Source: Sinorhizobium medicae | GTDB lineage: Bacteria > Pseudomonadota > Alphaproteobacteria > Rhizobiales > Rhizobiaceae | Reading direction: 5' to 3' | DNA length: 64,000 bases | Assembly: GCF_007827695.1 (NCBI RefSeq) | Contig: NZ_VITA01000014.1 | Location: 1 to 64,000, forward strand | Shown: positions 9,834-18,065 of the stretch, piece after piece | Position numbering within the stretch: position 1 is the first letter of the stretch | Layout: each line of letters starts with the position of its first letter | Position numbers and translations under genes: made by a program | The notes under the pieces: model-generated | Told to the model about the DNA's origin: nothing | The model's database searches: none | The model's input: the letters and a program-made list of their open reading frames with translations, nothing else

Positions 9834-10415
9834 ATGAAAACATCCGGGATTTTCGGGGCTGCGGCCGTTTTCTTATTGCTTGCGGCATCGCCCGCATTCG
9901 CGGCCAATGAGTGCCCCGGGGCTAGCCAGATGCCCTGGAGGGACTACCGCGGCGGGTCATTAGTCGCGCCCACGCCGGAGGAACGGCACGACGTGATAGA
10001 CCTGCTCTCCCAATATGCATGGACGATGGACAACCGCGATTTCAACGGACTGGCCGCTTTGTTCGTAGACACGGGGCAATACTTTCACTGCGATCCGGGC
10101 GATGTGAATGCCGTGCTCGCTATCTCGGCAGGATCGCTGGCCAAGCAATTCCAGACGATGTTCGCTAATCTCGCAGCTACGAACTCCATCGCCACCCGCC
10201 TGCTTAGCAACATCCTGATTGGGAAGAGGGAAGACGGCACCTTCGAGGTTGCTTTGACGGTCCAAGTGACAATTCAGACGATCGGGGTCAGCGCGGCACA
10301 ACTCGACTACATGGCCAAGATATACGCGACTATAAAAAAAGACGGAGATCTGATGAAGTTCCTCACCCTCAAGGTCGCTCCGTTCCAGTCCGGCATACAG
10401 GCCAGCGCGCGTTGA
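9834..10415 (+). CDS. Secreted SnoaL-like (NTF2-fold) protein
   Basis: A 193-residue protein. The start at 9834 follows a strong GGAGGGGG ribosome binding site and gives a textbook signal peptide (IFGAAAVFLLLAASPAFA). The mature part contains EERHDVIDLLSQYAWTMDNRDFNGLAALFVDTG, the typical first helix and strand of the SnoaL/NTF2 cone fold, which covers cyclases, isomerases and small ligand binders. The catalytic Asp/His set cannot be assigned. Its stop lies 33 bases before the secreted dihaem protein, so the two probably form an operon and both act in the periplasm. Confidence 0.75.
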   Translation: MKTSGIFGAAAVFLLLAASPAFAANECPGASQMPWRDYRGGSLVAPTPEERHDVIDLLSQYAWTMDNRDFNGLAALFVDTGQYFHCDPGDVNAVLAISAGSLAKQFQTMFANLAATNSIATRLLSNILIGKREDGTFEVALTVQVTIQTIGVSAAQLDYMAKIYATIKKDGDLMKFLTLKVAPFQSGIQASAR

Positions 10416-10448
10416 CCATCTGCGCGGCGGCAAACGAGGGAAGGCAAC

Positions 10449-12329
10449 GTGGGGCGTCTCGTCCATCTCGCCGTAGCGATTGTGGTTGCTCTTTCTCTGC
10501 CGGATGGCTGGGAGGTCCCCACTCTGCGGGAGCTGCACGCCGGTCACATCGAGGAAGCCGCCCCCTACTTAATCCCCGACCCAAAAGCCGCAACGGCCGG
10601 TAACCGAACCGTGTCACCATACGACCTTCTTCTTCGGTGGAACGGCGACGTTTTGTGGGCTCCGGCGACGGCGAGCACCAATCCGGTGACGAAATTCGGC
10701 GACGAAACCAGATCGGTGTTCGGCCCCATGCCGGACGGGGTCTGCACGGGGCCGAACTCGAGGCCGATCGGTCTCGAGGTTGACGGAAACACCATAGGGC
10801 TTGAACCAAATGCCTCCAAGGCAGGCGCTCCGCTTGAATTTTCTCACCGTGACGTCGAAGGTCGCCTGGTGAAGTGGACGACTACCATCGAGCGGTGCGA
10901 CAAGCCTTCGCTCGCAGGGGACGTGACTTTCTGCGCCATGAACTCGCGGGTCGGCCGGGTCGCGCGTGGCCATGTACAATGGCTGTTCCTGTGTCGGAAG
11001 TCATCCGAGAGCCTGGAAATCGAGGCGGATTCCTACTGGACAAAAACGGATCCACGGTTCTCCCGGTACAGCGCGATCGGATTCAACGACGTCACGGGTG
11101 AAATCGCATTTCTTGACGGCCGGAAGGACCGTTCCGTTTTCGACTGGAGAGGGCGCTTCCCCCCACCCGGCGGAGCGTCCTACGGCGACTTCGTCGCGCG
11201 GCGCGCTGCTGAGGACCTGTACGACGGAGGCGCCAAGGTCGATTGCGTACTCTGTCATGACAACAAGAAGCCCACCATTATCGATCCGCACATGCAACAG
11301 GCGAGGGTCGGCTTTTTCGAGGGCAGACACGATCCGCGCGCCGTGTTCAGTATGAGCAACTTCCTTCCGGGGCGCATCGCGAGGCAGGACCTGCCATTTC
11401 GCGTAATCGGTTCGGGATATGCGGCCGTTCATGCCGGCACGCTACTTGACGCCAGGTCCATCTTGATCGACGGCCATCCGTGCTCGGGCTGCCACAGCCT
11501 CACCTCCCTGGAATCGGGGCGCCGCTTCGCCGCCGACGCAACTGGAAAGACGCCTGTCATTCCGAACGCGACGGCGATGCAGAGCGCGGCGCTCTTCGCG
11601 CAAAAGGTAGCGCTTGGGCTCGTACAGAACCATAGGACCGAATGGGCCTCCGCGTCTGGAGCGGGCAGGATCAGTCCGTGGATGACACCCGAGCATGGTG
11701 GCAACCTATGGAAAGGCGTGCGAGCGCTAAATGACGAAGAATGGTTGCGTCTCAGCCTGTGCGCATGGGGCCTCGGGGGAAGCGAATGTAGATACAGGCC
11801 GCTGTTCACGCAGTGCCCGCCCCCGGGCGGTGGCGGTGACACCTTCGTGCCAACAGACCTTTCGGCCGACGTACTTTCCCACCTCGCCACTAAGAGCGGG
11901 GCCCAAAAGGTCTTGCGCCTTTCCTGGAAATACCTGAACGGTTACGGCTACGTGCCGGCCCGCGATGACGTACGCTTCAACGTGGCATTCGCGACGACGG
12001 ACATCCCGCTGGACCGCGGCCCACCGGCCCAGCAGGAATATCCTATGATCGACGAGGCAAAGGAAATGGGCTTCGTCGCAGCGGCAGGAGGCGTCGGCCG
12101 CTCAGGATTGGCGACGCTCCTGAAAGACGTTTCGTTCGCCGGACATAAAAAATGGACAGATCCCGTGCCGTCCAACAAGGCGCGATTGTATTGGGTGGAT
12201 ATCCCGGCGGCATGCGGGAAACGATATCTTTTCAGAATTTTGCCCAAGCGGTTCTGCTTCGACAATTCGGGTGTCCGGTTCAGTGAGGCAGAATACCTCC
12301 TTCACAAGGACATTGATTGCAGCAGATAG
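10449..12329 (+). CDS. Exported dihaem cytochrome-like protein, unknown family
   Basis: A 626-residue protein starting at a GTG preceded by a purine-rich GAGGGAAGG. The N-terminus is hydrophobic (LVHLAVAIVVALSLP), consistent with a signal peptide. Two c-type haem motifs are present: CVLCH at 266-270 and CSGCH at 345-349. Two more cysteines in CxxPPPGGGGD and a Cys-rich C-terminus are not in CxxCH form. The long N-terminal region before the first haem lacks any motif I know. A periplasmic redox enzyme, possibly oxidising the ligand handled by the SnoaL-like protein upstream, is plausible but unproven. I cannot name the family. Confidence 0.7.
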   Translation: MGRLVHLAVAIVVALSLPDGWEVPTLRELHAGHIEEAAPYLIPDPKAATAGNRTVSPYDLLLRWNGDVLWAPATASTNPVTKFGDETRSVFGPMPDGVCTGPNSRPIGLEVDGNTIGLEPNASKAGAPLEFSHRDVEGRLVKWTTTIERCDKPSLAGDVTFCAMNSRVGRVARGHVQWLFLCRKSSESLEIEADSYWTKTDPRFSRYSAIGFNDVTGEIAFLDGRKDRSVFDWRGRFPPPGGASYGDFVARRAAEDLYDGGAKVDCVLCHDNKKPTIIDPHMQQARVGFFEGRHDPRAVFSMSNFLPGRIARQDLPFRVIGSGYAAVHAGTLLDARSILIDGHPCSGCHSLTSLESGRRFAADATGKTPVIPNATAMQSAALFAQKVALGLVQNHRTEWASASGAGRISPWMTPEHGGNLWKGVRALNDEEWLRLSLCAWGLGGSECRYRPLFTQCPPPGGGGDTFVPTDLSADVLSHLATKSGAQKVLRLSWKYLNGYGYVPARDDVRFNVAFATTDIPLDRGPPAQQEYPMIDEAKEMGFVAAAGGVGRSGLATLLKDVSFAGHKKWTDPVPSNKARLYWVDIPAACGKRYLFRILPKRFCFDNSGVRFSEAEYLLHKDIDCSR

Positions 12330-12528
12330 TCCAGACGAGCTTGCTATCACGTCACAGCCTCTTGCCAGGCTTGGATCTCGGTCTTGCGGAGCGCATCAAT
12401 GCGCGGCTGGCGGTGCCTCCGAAGGACCCTACGCCCGATCCCAAGACTGGCACCGTGAATCACCCGGAAATTGCGGCGTGCTCGCGAGCGAATTGGGGCG
12501 CGGGGCAGCTTGCCTCGGAATCTGCAGC

Positions 12529-14826
12529 TTAGAACTTCGGCGTGGATTGTCGCGGATTGTTTTTGACGCCCGGGACAAGTTCAAGTCTGCGCTGAATCTC
12601 TCGCAAAGCACGAGCAAGAGGTGCATATTCTGCACGTCCATCACCCGAAGTCTGCGCCGCAAACAGACCGTTTTCACAAGGCCGCTCGTCATCCCAGCCG
12701 AGATGAGAGATAATTGGATAAAGGCATATGCCCTCTACGGGTACTCCGGCGTCCATAGCGGCTCTGACTTCGGCGTAAACATAGGTTATCCAATCGGCGC
12801 GTCGTTCCGCCTCTATCCCCGTTTCCGCGAGAAAGAGCGGTTTACCATATCGCGCATATGTTTCGATCAGAATTGTCCTGAGCGGCTTGTAGAGCGGATG
12901 ATCAATGTCGATCGGCGGCCCGCCGTGGATCCATTGATTGTTATGGTAGTAGTTCACGCCAATGATATCGAGGAACTTATCAGCACCGCCAATCTGCGGC
13001 CAGAGCCGTCCAGCAAGTAGATCCCAGCCCTGAAACTGGGATTGACGGTGGCCCTCAGCAGCGCGCCGCTCCCAAGGGCGCGACGGATCGGCGATAACAT
13101 TGATCACCGGATCGCAGTGGACAAAGCGCGCTCTCGGATCCACTGCAAGAATGGCTTCCATTGCCTCGATAGAAGCACGCGCCAGCTGAACCTTTAATTC
13201 GAAGCCACGCCCATTGGCAAAAGGATTGAGGTAGCCGGCGTCGCCGCCGCCCCACGAGAAGAACGAGATTTCGTTGACGGGCGAGTAAAATGGCACGGCG
13301 TCGCTTTCCTGCCGTACGACACTTGCCGCAGCACCCGCAAAGCGCGCGAAACGTGTCACAAAATCCGGAGACCAGATGTCAATGTCGTCGGGCCAGCCAT
13401 AATGCAACAGATCCCAGACCACCTGCGTCCTGGTCTCCTTCGCTGCCCTGAGCATCCACAGGAAACTTGACCAGTCGTACTTCCGGGGGAGCGTCTCGAT
13501 CCGATGCCAGCGCAATCCGTCGCGCACGGTGCGGATCGCATGGCGAGCTAGCTGCGCATAGTCTTCCGCGGCATAGACATCATGCCCAGTCGCGGCGAGC
13601 ACATCCAGGCGTTTTCCGGTAATTTCGCCCTCGCGTGGACGCAAGCGATGCGTGGAACACTCGAAACCGCCCTGAAGAAAGGACTGGAATATGCCCGCGG
13701 GGCCCGACTTCCGCCTCTCGTCAACAACCTCCTGGATGACGCTTTCCCACTGGGGTACTACGGCCGCCACACTGTAGTGAGTTTCCACCTTTGAACGCAG
13801 AGCCTGTCCGAGCTTTCTGCGCAAATCGGCTGACACGATCAGCTTCTTCATCGCCGCCGCGACCGCGACCGGGTCGCTATAGGGCACGAATATGCCAGAA
13901 ACCCCATCATCGATCTGCTGCAAGGCGCCGTTGTCAGGCGTCGCGATAACAGGCAGGCAGGCCGCGCCCGCCTCCGCTATCACATGCGGCATACCTTCGC
14001 CCTTCGACAGCCAGATGAAAATGTCGAAAGCCGACAGAAGCGCGTGAATATCCTTCCGGTCCCCAAGAAAAGTCAGCACATCGCCCAGCCCGCACGAAGC
14101 GACTAGCGACTGCAGCTGCACGGCATAGTCCGGCATAAACGCGTCTGGACCACCGACGATCACGAACCGCGCAGACTCATTTTCCGCATGCACGATTGCC
14201 GCTGCTTCGATGAAATCCTCAACTTTTTTCTTTGGATCGAGCCGCCCCACCCAGCCGATAAGAACTGTATTTTCTGCCACACCAAGCGACGCACGCGTTG
14301 CGGCGCGCTGGGTATCGTCGAACTCCGTCAGATCGACCATCGAGGGGATTTCGATCGCATCTTCTCCGCGCCCCGGCATGACCGAGGCAGCGGCGTCGCG
14401 TATAGATCGGCATACGCCGACATAGCGGCTAGTGAAATGCTTCGGCCCTGCCAGCGCTTCGGACACAAGTCCGCCATGCTCGATCAGCGGCGGTCGCAGA
14501 TGGACACGCTCCAACGCCGGGTAAATATCTGCAACATTCTGACACGCGACCACGACGTCATATCCCGGTATCTTATTTGCAAGATAGGAAACCGTGTCGT
14601 CGAAGGAGAGATCGTACGGCGTCGTATCCACGTCGACGCCCAGGGCCGTCAATTGTTCATGCGTCTGGCTAGGCATGTTGGGCTTATGGAAACAGGCGAC
14701 AACATCTATCCGGTAGCGAACTCGATTGAGACTGCGAGCCAGAAGGCGGACCTCCGTCTCCTCGCCCCCGACCACCAGCCATGCGAAGACGAACAGAATA
14801 CGGAGTGGTGGCTCAAGCGGCCTCAT
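12529..14826 (-). CDS. GT4 glycosyltransferase fused to a GH1-like glycoside hydrolase domain
   Basis: A 765-residue fusion. Residues 1 to about 385 are a GT-B glycosyltransferase of family 4: GWVGRLDPKKKVEDFI, then SKGEGMPHVIAE with the EX7E pair at Glu277 and Glu285. Residues about 400-745 resemble a retaining clan-A glycoside hydrolase (GH1-like TIM barrel): SPVNE with the acid/base candidate Glu519 after Asn518, and FLAETG with the nucleophile candidate Glu668. Neither half has a signal peptide, so the hydrolase acts in the cytoplasm. The start ATG overlaps the stop of the upstream fusion gene (ATGA). A hydrolase tied to a transferase suggests glycosidic-bond editing or transglycosylation on one product; this is inference. 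Confidence 0.8.
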   Translation of the reverse strand: MRPLEPPLRILFVFAWLVVGGEETEVRLLARSLNRVRYRIDVVACFHKPNMPSQTHEQLTALGVDVDTTPYDLSFDDTVSYLANKIPGYDVVVACQNVADIYPALERVHLRPPLIEHGGLVSEALAGPKHFTSRYVGVCRSIRDAAASVMPGRGEDAIEIPSMVDLTEFDDTQRAATRASLGVAENTVLIGWVGRLDPKKKVEDFIEAAAIVHAENESARFVIVGGPDAFMPDYAVQLQSLVASCGLGDVLTFLGDRKDIHALLSAFDIFIWLSKGEGMPHVIAEAGAACLPVIATPDNGALQQIDDGVSGIFVPYSDPVAVAAAMKKLIVSADLRRKLGQALRSKVETHYSVAAVVPQWESVIQEVVDERRKSGPAGIFQSFLQGGFECSTHRLRPREGEITGKRLDVLAATGHDVYAAEDYAQLARHAIRTVRDGLRWHRIETLPRKYDWSSFLWMLRAAKETRTQVVWDLLHYGWPDDIDIWSPDFVTRFARFAGAAASVVRQESDAVPFYSPVNEISFFSWGGGDAGYLNPFANGRGFELKVQLARASIEAMEAILAVDPRARFVHCDPVINVIADPSRPWERRAAEGHRQSQFQGWDLLAGRLWPQIGGADKFLDIIGVNYYHNNQWIHGGPPIDIDHPLYKPLRTILIETYARYGKPLFLAETGIEAERRADWITYVYAEVRAAMDAGVPVEGICLYPIISHLGWDDERPCENGLFAAQTSGDGRAEYAPLARALREIQRRLELVPGVKNNPRQSTPKF

Positions 14827-17800
14827 CCGCTGACCTTGAAGACGATCTGCAGGAATTCCGGCCGGTTCTCCACCAGATCAGCGAGGAATTTTGGCCCATC
14901 GTCGAATGGAACGACATGCGTGATCATATGCTCGCGAATGAGAGCTCCGTAGATTTTTAAGAGCTGGACCGTTTCCTCGGCAAGCCGGCGCCTGTTCCAC
15001 AGCGGCGCCAGTCCTCTGGGTACGCGGTTAATCTGTGCGCAGCGGATGTTGAGGCCATTGTGATGAAACTCTTCGCCTAGCCGCAGCCGCTCGGCGCCGC
15101 CCTGATAGAATGCGAGATCAATGACCGTGCCCTGCGGGCGCAGTGCCTTCAGCGCGACGTGGAGGCTCCACGGATGCGCCCGTGTCTGAAACACGACATC
15201 GGCGCCGCGATCACTTCCGCCGTTATGCCATCGCGTTTTCGCGTGCTGCCAGACCTCATCCTCGGTCATCGCAATCAAACCCATGCCCCGCGCCTTGTTC
15301 CGCCGAAACGCCGAAGGATCGGCAACGACGATTTCCAAGGCCCCCGCCTTCTGCGCAAAAAGCGCCGTCATCAATCCAACCGTGCCTCCTCCGAGCACGA
15401 CCACGTGACGCCCCGCAACGCCCACTCCGAGACAGGATACATTGCTCCCCAGAGCGTCCGCATCCGCATGTAGAATGCCGTTGGCCGCGATAGGGCCCAT
15501 TTGCGCTACGAAGACGCCAAGAACGGGATCGATTTCGGCTGGCAAGGGCACCAGCAAGTCGAGGAATGGATCGGCAGTATGGCCGCTTTTGTGCGCGTAG
15601 GTCGCGGCAACGACATCCCCTTCCTTGAAGCCTGCAGCCTTCGACTCCGAGACGCGCGCCACTTCCATGTATCCCAGAAAAGGCACCGGGTAGTGAAGAT
15701 CCGGCTCGTTCTCGAAGAACACGCCACGCTCGCTATCGAAACGGGAGTGGAAGTAAGGATTAGTGTTCTTCATGAAGGTAAGTTCGGTGCCGGCGGAAAA
15801 GCCGGTAAAGAGCGTTTCCAACCGGACATGGCCGTCAGCGGGCGGACCCTCTTGATAGTCGAAGAAGAATGCTTTTCCGGGCCCTTCAATGCCAAGAGAG
15901 CGAATGGCACGGTGGCCTGGGGATAATCCCTGAGAGGCTTCGGACGACGGTGGATACTGCAGCGTCGTCACAGCGTTGCGGACTATGGCAGGCGGATCGA
16001 GCTTTATCGGCTCGCCGCTGCGCGCCGAGGAAGCGACCGCCAGCGCGAGCCGGTGCGTCGCCAGCGCATCCGCGTAGGCACAGCGAATGTTATTATTTCC
16101 CCCGCGCACGGCGTCGACAAAATCGCGATCTTCTCGCCAGACGGGATCGCCCTGGGCATGCCGCACTGGTCGACCAGCACCCACATCGATCATGATGTCA
16201 TGGTCGGTCAGCTCGATCGCAAGTCGGTCGGCGAAGATGTTCAGTCCGACCCTGTGGCTCCAGCCGAGAAGACATGTCGAGGAGATGTTGCCGATAACGC
16301 CCGATTGGAAGGTGAGGCTCGCAGTGGTCACCGCCGGCACATCGAGGCCTGGAAATTCGGGGCGGTCTTTGAAGCCGACGCGGCCATAAACGTCGGTGAC
16401 TTCACCAATGAGGTATCGCGCCAGATCAATGATGTGGGTCGCCTGCTCAACCATCTGGCCGCCTGAGCGGTCGTTCTTCCACCACCATTGCGGCGGTGGC
16501 GTCTGGTCCAGCCAATAGCCCGAAAGAAGTTGAGCTGGATTTTCGGCCAGAAGCCGGCGCGCCTCCTCTACTGTATCGAGATTGCGCCAATGATAACCGA
16601 CAGCCGTGATCAGCTTTGCGGCTTCAATCGCGGCACAGAGTTCCTCCGCCAGCTCGATATCGAGCGTAATGGGCTTCTCGACAAAGAACGGGATGCCACG
16701 CGCGATCAGATCCCGTTCGGCGTCGCCATGGGCAAAGGGGGGAATGCAGATATAGACCGCATCCAGCGCCTCTTTCTCCAGCATCGCACTGTGGCTCTCG
16801 AACGCCTTCGCACCGAACCGCGACGCGGCATGCTCGGCGCGTGCGAAGTCCGGGTCTGCAAAAGCAACGAGCGCCACGTCCTCGAAACCGGCGAAAATAT
16901 CAAGATGCCGGTGGGCGATGCCCCCGACGCCAATGAAGCCGACACGTGTCTTGTCCATAAAATGGTGTCCTTGTTTATTCTCCGTCCGCTCGGAAAGAAA
17001 TCGCCGATAGACAGCCGCGGTTTCGTCCGCCATTCGCCGCGCTGAAAATTCAGTGTCGAACCTGGCCCGGCCGGCCCGGCCGATCGTTTTCGCCCGTTCC
17101 GGGTCGCTCAAAGCTTCGATCAGCACGCGAGCCAATGAGGACGGATCTTCGCACTCAGCCAGGAACGGATGTTCCGATCCAAGCGCCTCGACGGTGCCGC
17201 CGATCCGGGTTGCGACGACCGGTAGTCCGATCGACATTGCTTCGAGCACTGCTAAGGGAAGCCCTTCGAATCGCGACGGCAGGACGAAAAGGTCGGCGTT
17301 GCCCATCAACTGGTCGACCTCGATGCGATGCCCCAGAAATTGGACATGCGGGCCAAGCGACAGGTCTTCGACCAGGGCCCGAACGGCCTCCAATTCCTCG
17401 CCTTTGCCTACCAGAAGCAAAACGACCGACGGGTCCGCGGCTAATACTGCCGGCATTGCCTTAATCAGGGTGGCGTGGTCCTTCTGCTTAGAAAAGCGCG
17501 CCACCGTAATGAGGACGCTTTTCCCGTCGAGCCCAAGTGCGACTTTGCTGCGACCGGCAATGTCCCGTGCGCCTAGCGGAAAGATTCCATTGCGGACGAC
17601 CGTCATTCGGTTGCCCTTGACCCCCTTGCTCTCGAAGCTTAACTTCGATGCTTCCGAAACGACAATATGATGCGTAAGAGCATCACTTTCTCTGGCATAG
17701 CGCTCCTTCTGCTCGGCATCGGTGAGCAGATAGGGGAGATGCTCCGTACGGATAACCGGGATGCCGCAGGCGACCCCGGCGCGCGCTATCTCATGCCCCT

Positions 17801-18065
17801 CCCAACCGATGCCAGCGTGAACGTGGAGCAAAGAAACGCCCGAAAACTCCAGCCAATGTTCGAACGATGCATTGTCATCAATGCCTTTGACCGCGACGCC
17901 GCAACGCGCAGCCCTTGTCAGCAGAGCGGCTTCGATCCCATCGATGGCGGCAAGCGTCACATCGAACTGGCCCTGGAGCGCCCGACCGAGCGTCAGCATG
18001 TGCTCACCCATTCCGGATGGATCCACGCTGTCGGTCGCAAGCACTATGCGCAAACGTTTGTTCAT
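14823..18065 (-). CDS. Three-domain fusion: GT4 transferase, Gfo/Idh/MocA oxidoreductase, MDR dehydrogenase
   Basis: A 1080-residue protein. Residues 1 to about 360 are a GT4 glycosyltransferase (TVARFSKQKDHATLI; SRFEGLPLAVLEAMS). Residues 370 to about 700 are a Gfo/Idh/MocA oxidoreductase (VGFIGVGGIAHRHL nucleotide site; FFVEKPITLD with the family Glu-Lys-Pro). Residues about 719-1080 are a zinc-type medium-chain dehydrogenase (VVVLGGGTVGLMTALFAQKAG Rossmann site). A Met at 370 opens the oxidoreductase and is preceded by an AAGGA ribosome-binding-like sequence, so this joint could be an old gene boundary. The dehydrogenase has no Met at its joint. Likely jobs are making a modified nucleotide sugar (oxidation at two positions) and transferring it. 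Overlaps both neighbours by 4 bases. Confidence 0.85.
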   Translation of the reverse strand: MNKRLRIVLATDSVDPSGMGEHMLTLGRALQGQFDVTLAAIDGIEAALLTRAARCGVAVKGIDDNASFEHWLEFSGVSLLHVHAGIGWEGHEIARAGVACGIPVIRTEHLPYLLTDAEQKERYARESDALTHHIVVSEASKLSFESKGVKGNRMTVVRNGIFPLGARDIAGRSKVALGLDGKSVLITVARFSKQKDHATLIKAMPAVLAADPSVVLLLVGKGEELEAVRALVEDLSLGPHVQFLGHRIEVDQLMGNADLFVLPSRFEGLPLAVLEAMSIGLPVVATRIGGTVEALGSEHPFLAECEDPSSLARVLIEALSDPERAKTIGRAGRARFDTEFSARRMADETAAVYRRFLSERTENKQGHHFMDKTRVGFIGVGGIAHRHLDIFAGFEDVALVAFADPDFARAEHAASRFGAKAFESHSAMLEKEALDAVYICIPPFAHGDAERDLIARGIPFFVEKPITLDIELAEELCAAIEAAKLITAVGYHWRNLDTVEEARRLLAENPAQLLSGYWLDQTPPPQWWWKNDRSGGQMVEQATHIIDLARYLIGEVTDVYGRVGFKDRPEFPGLDVPAVTTASLTFQSGVIGNISSTCLLGWSHRVGLNIFADRLAIELTDHDIMIDVGAGRPVRHAQGDPVWREDRDFVDAVRGGNNNIRCAYADALATHRLALAVASSARSGEPIKLDPPAIVRNAVTTLQYPPSSEASQGLSPGHRAIRSLGIEGPGKAFFFDYQEGPPADGHVRLETLFTGFSAGTELTFMKNTNPYFHSRFDSERGVFFENEPDLHYPVPFLGYMEVARVSESKAAGFKEGDVVAATYAHKSGHTADPFLDLLVPLPAEIDPVLGVFVAQMGPIAANGILHADADALGSNVSCLGVGVAGRHVVVLGGGTVGLMTALFAQKAGALEIVVADPSAFRRNKARGMGLIAMTEDEVWQHAKTRWHNGGSDRGADVVFQTRAHPWSLHVALKALRPQGTVIDLAFYQGGAERLRLGEEFHHNGLNIRCAQINRVPRGLAPLWNRRRLAEETVQLLKIYGALIREHMITHVVPFDDGPKFLADLVENRPEFLQIVFKVSG

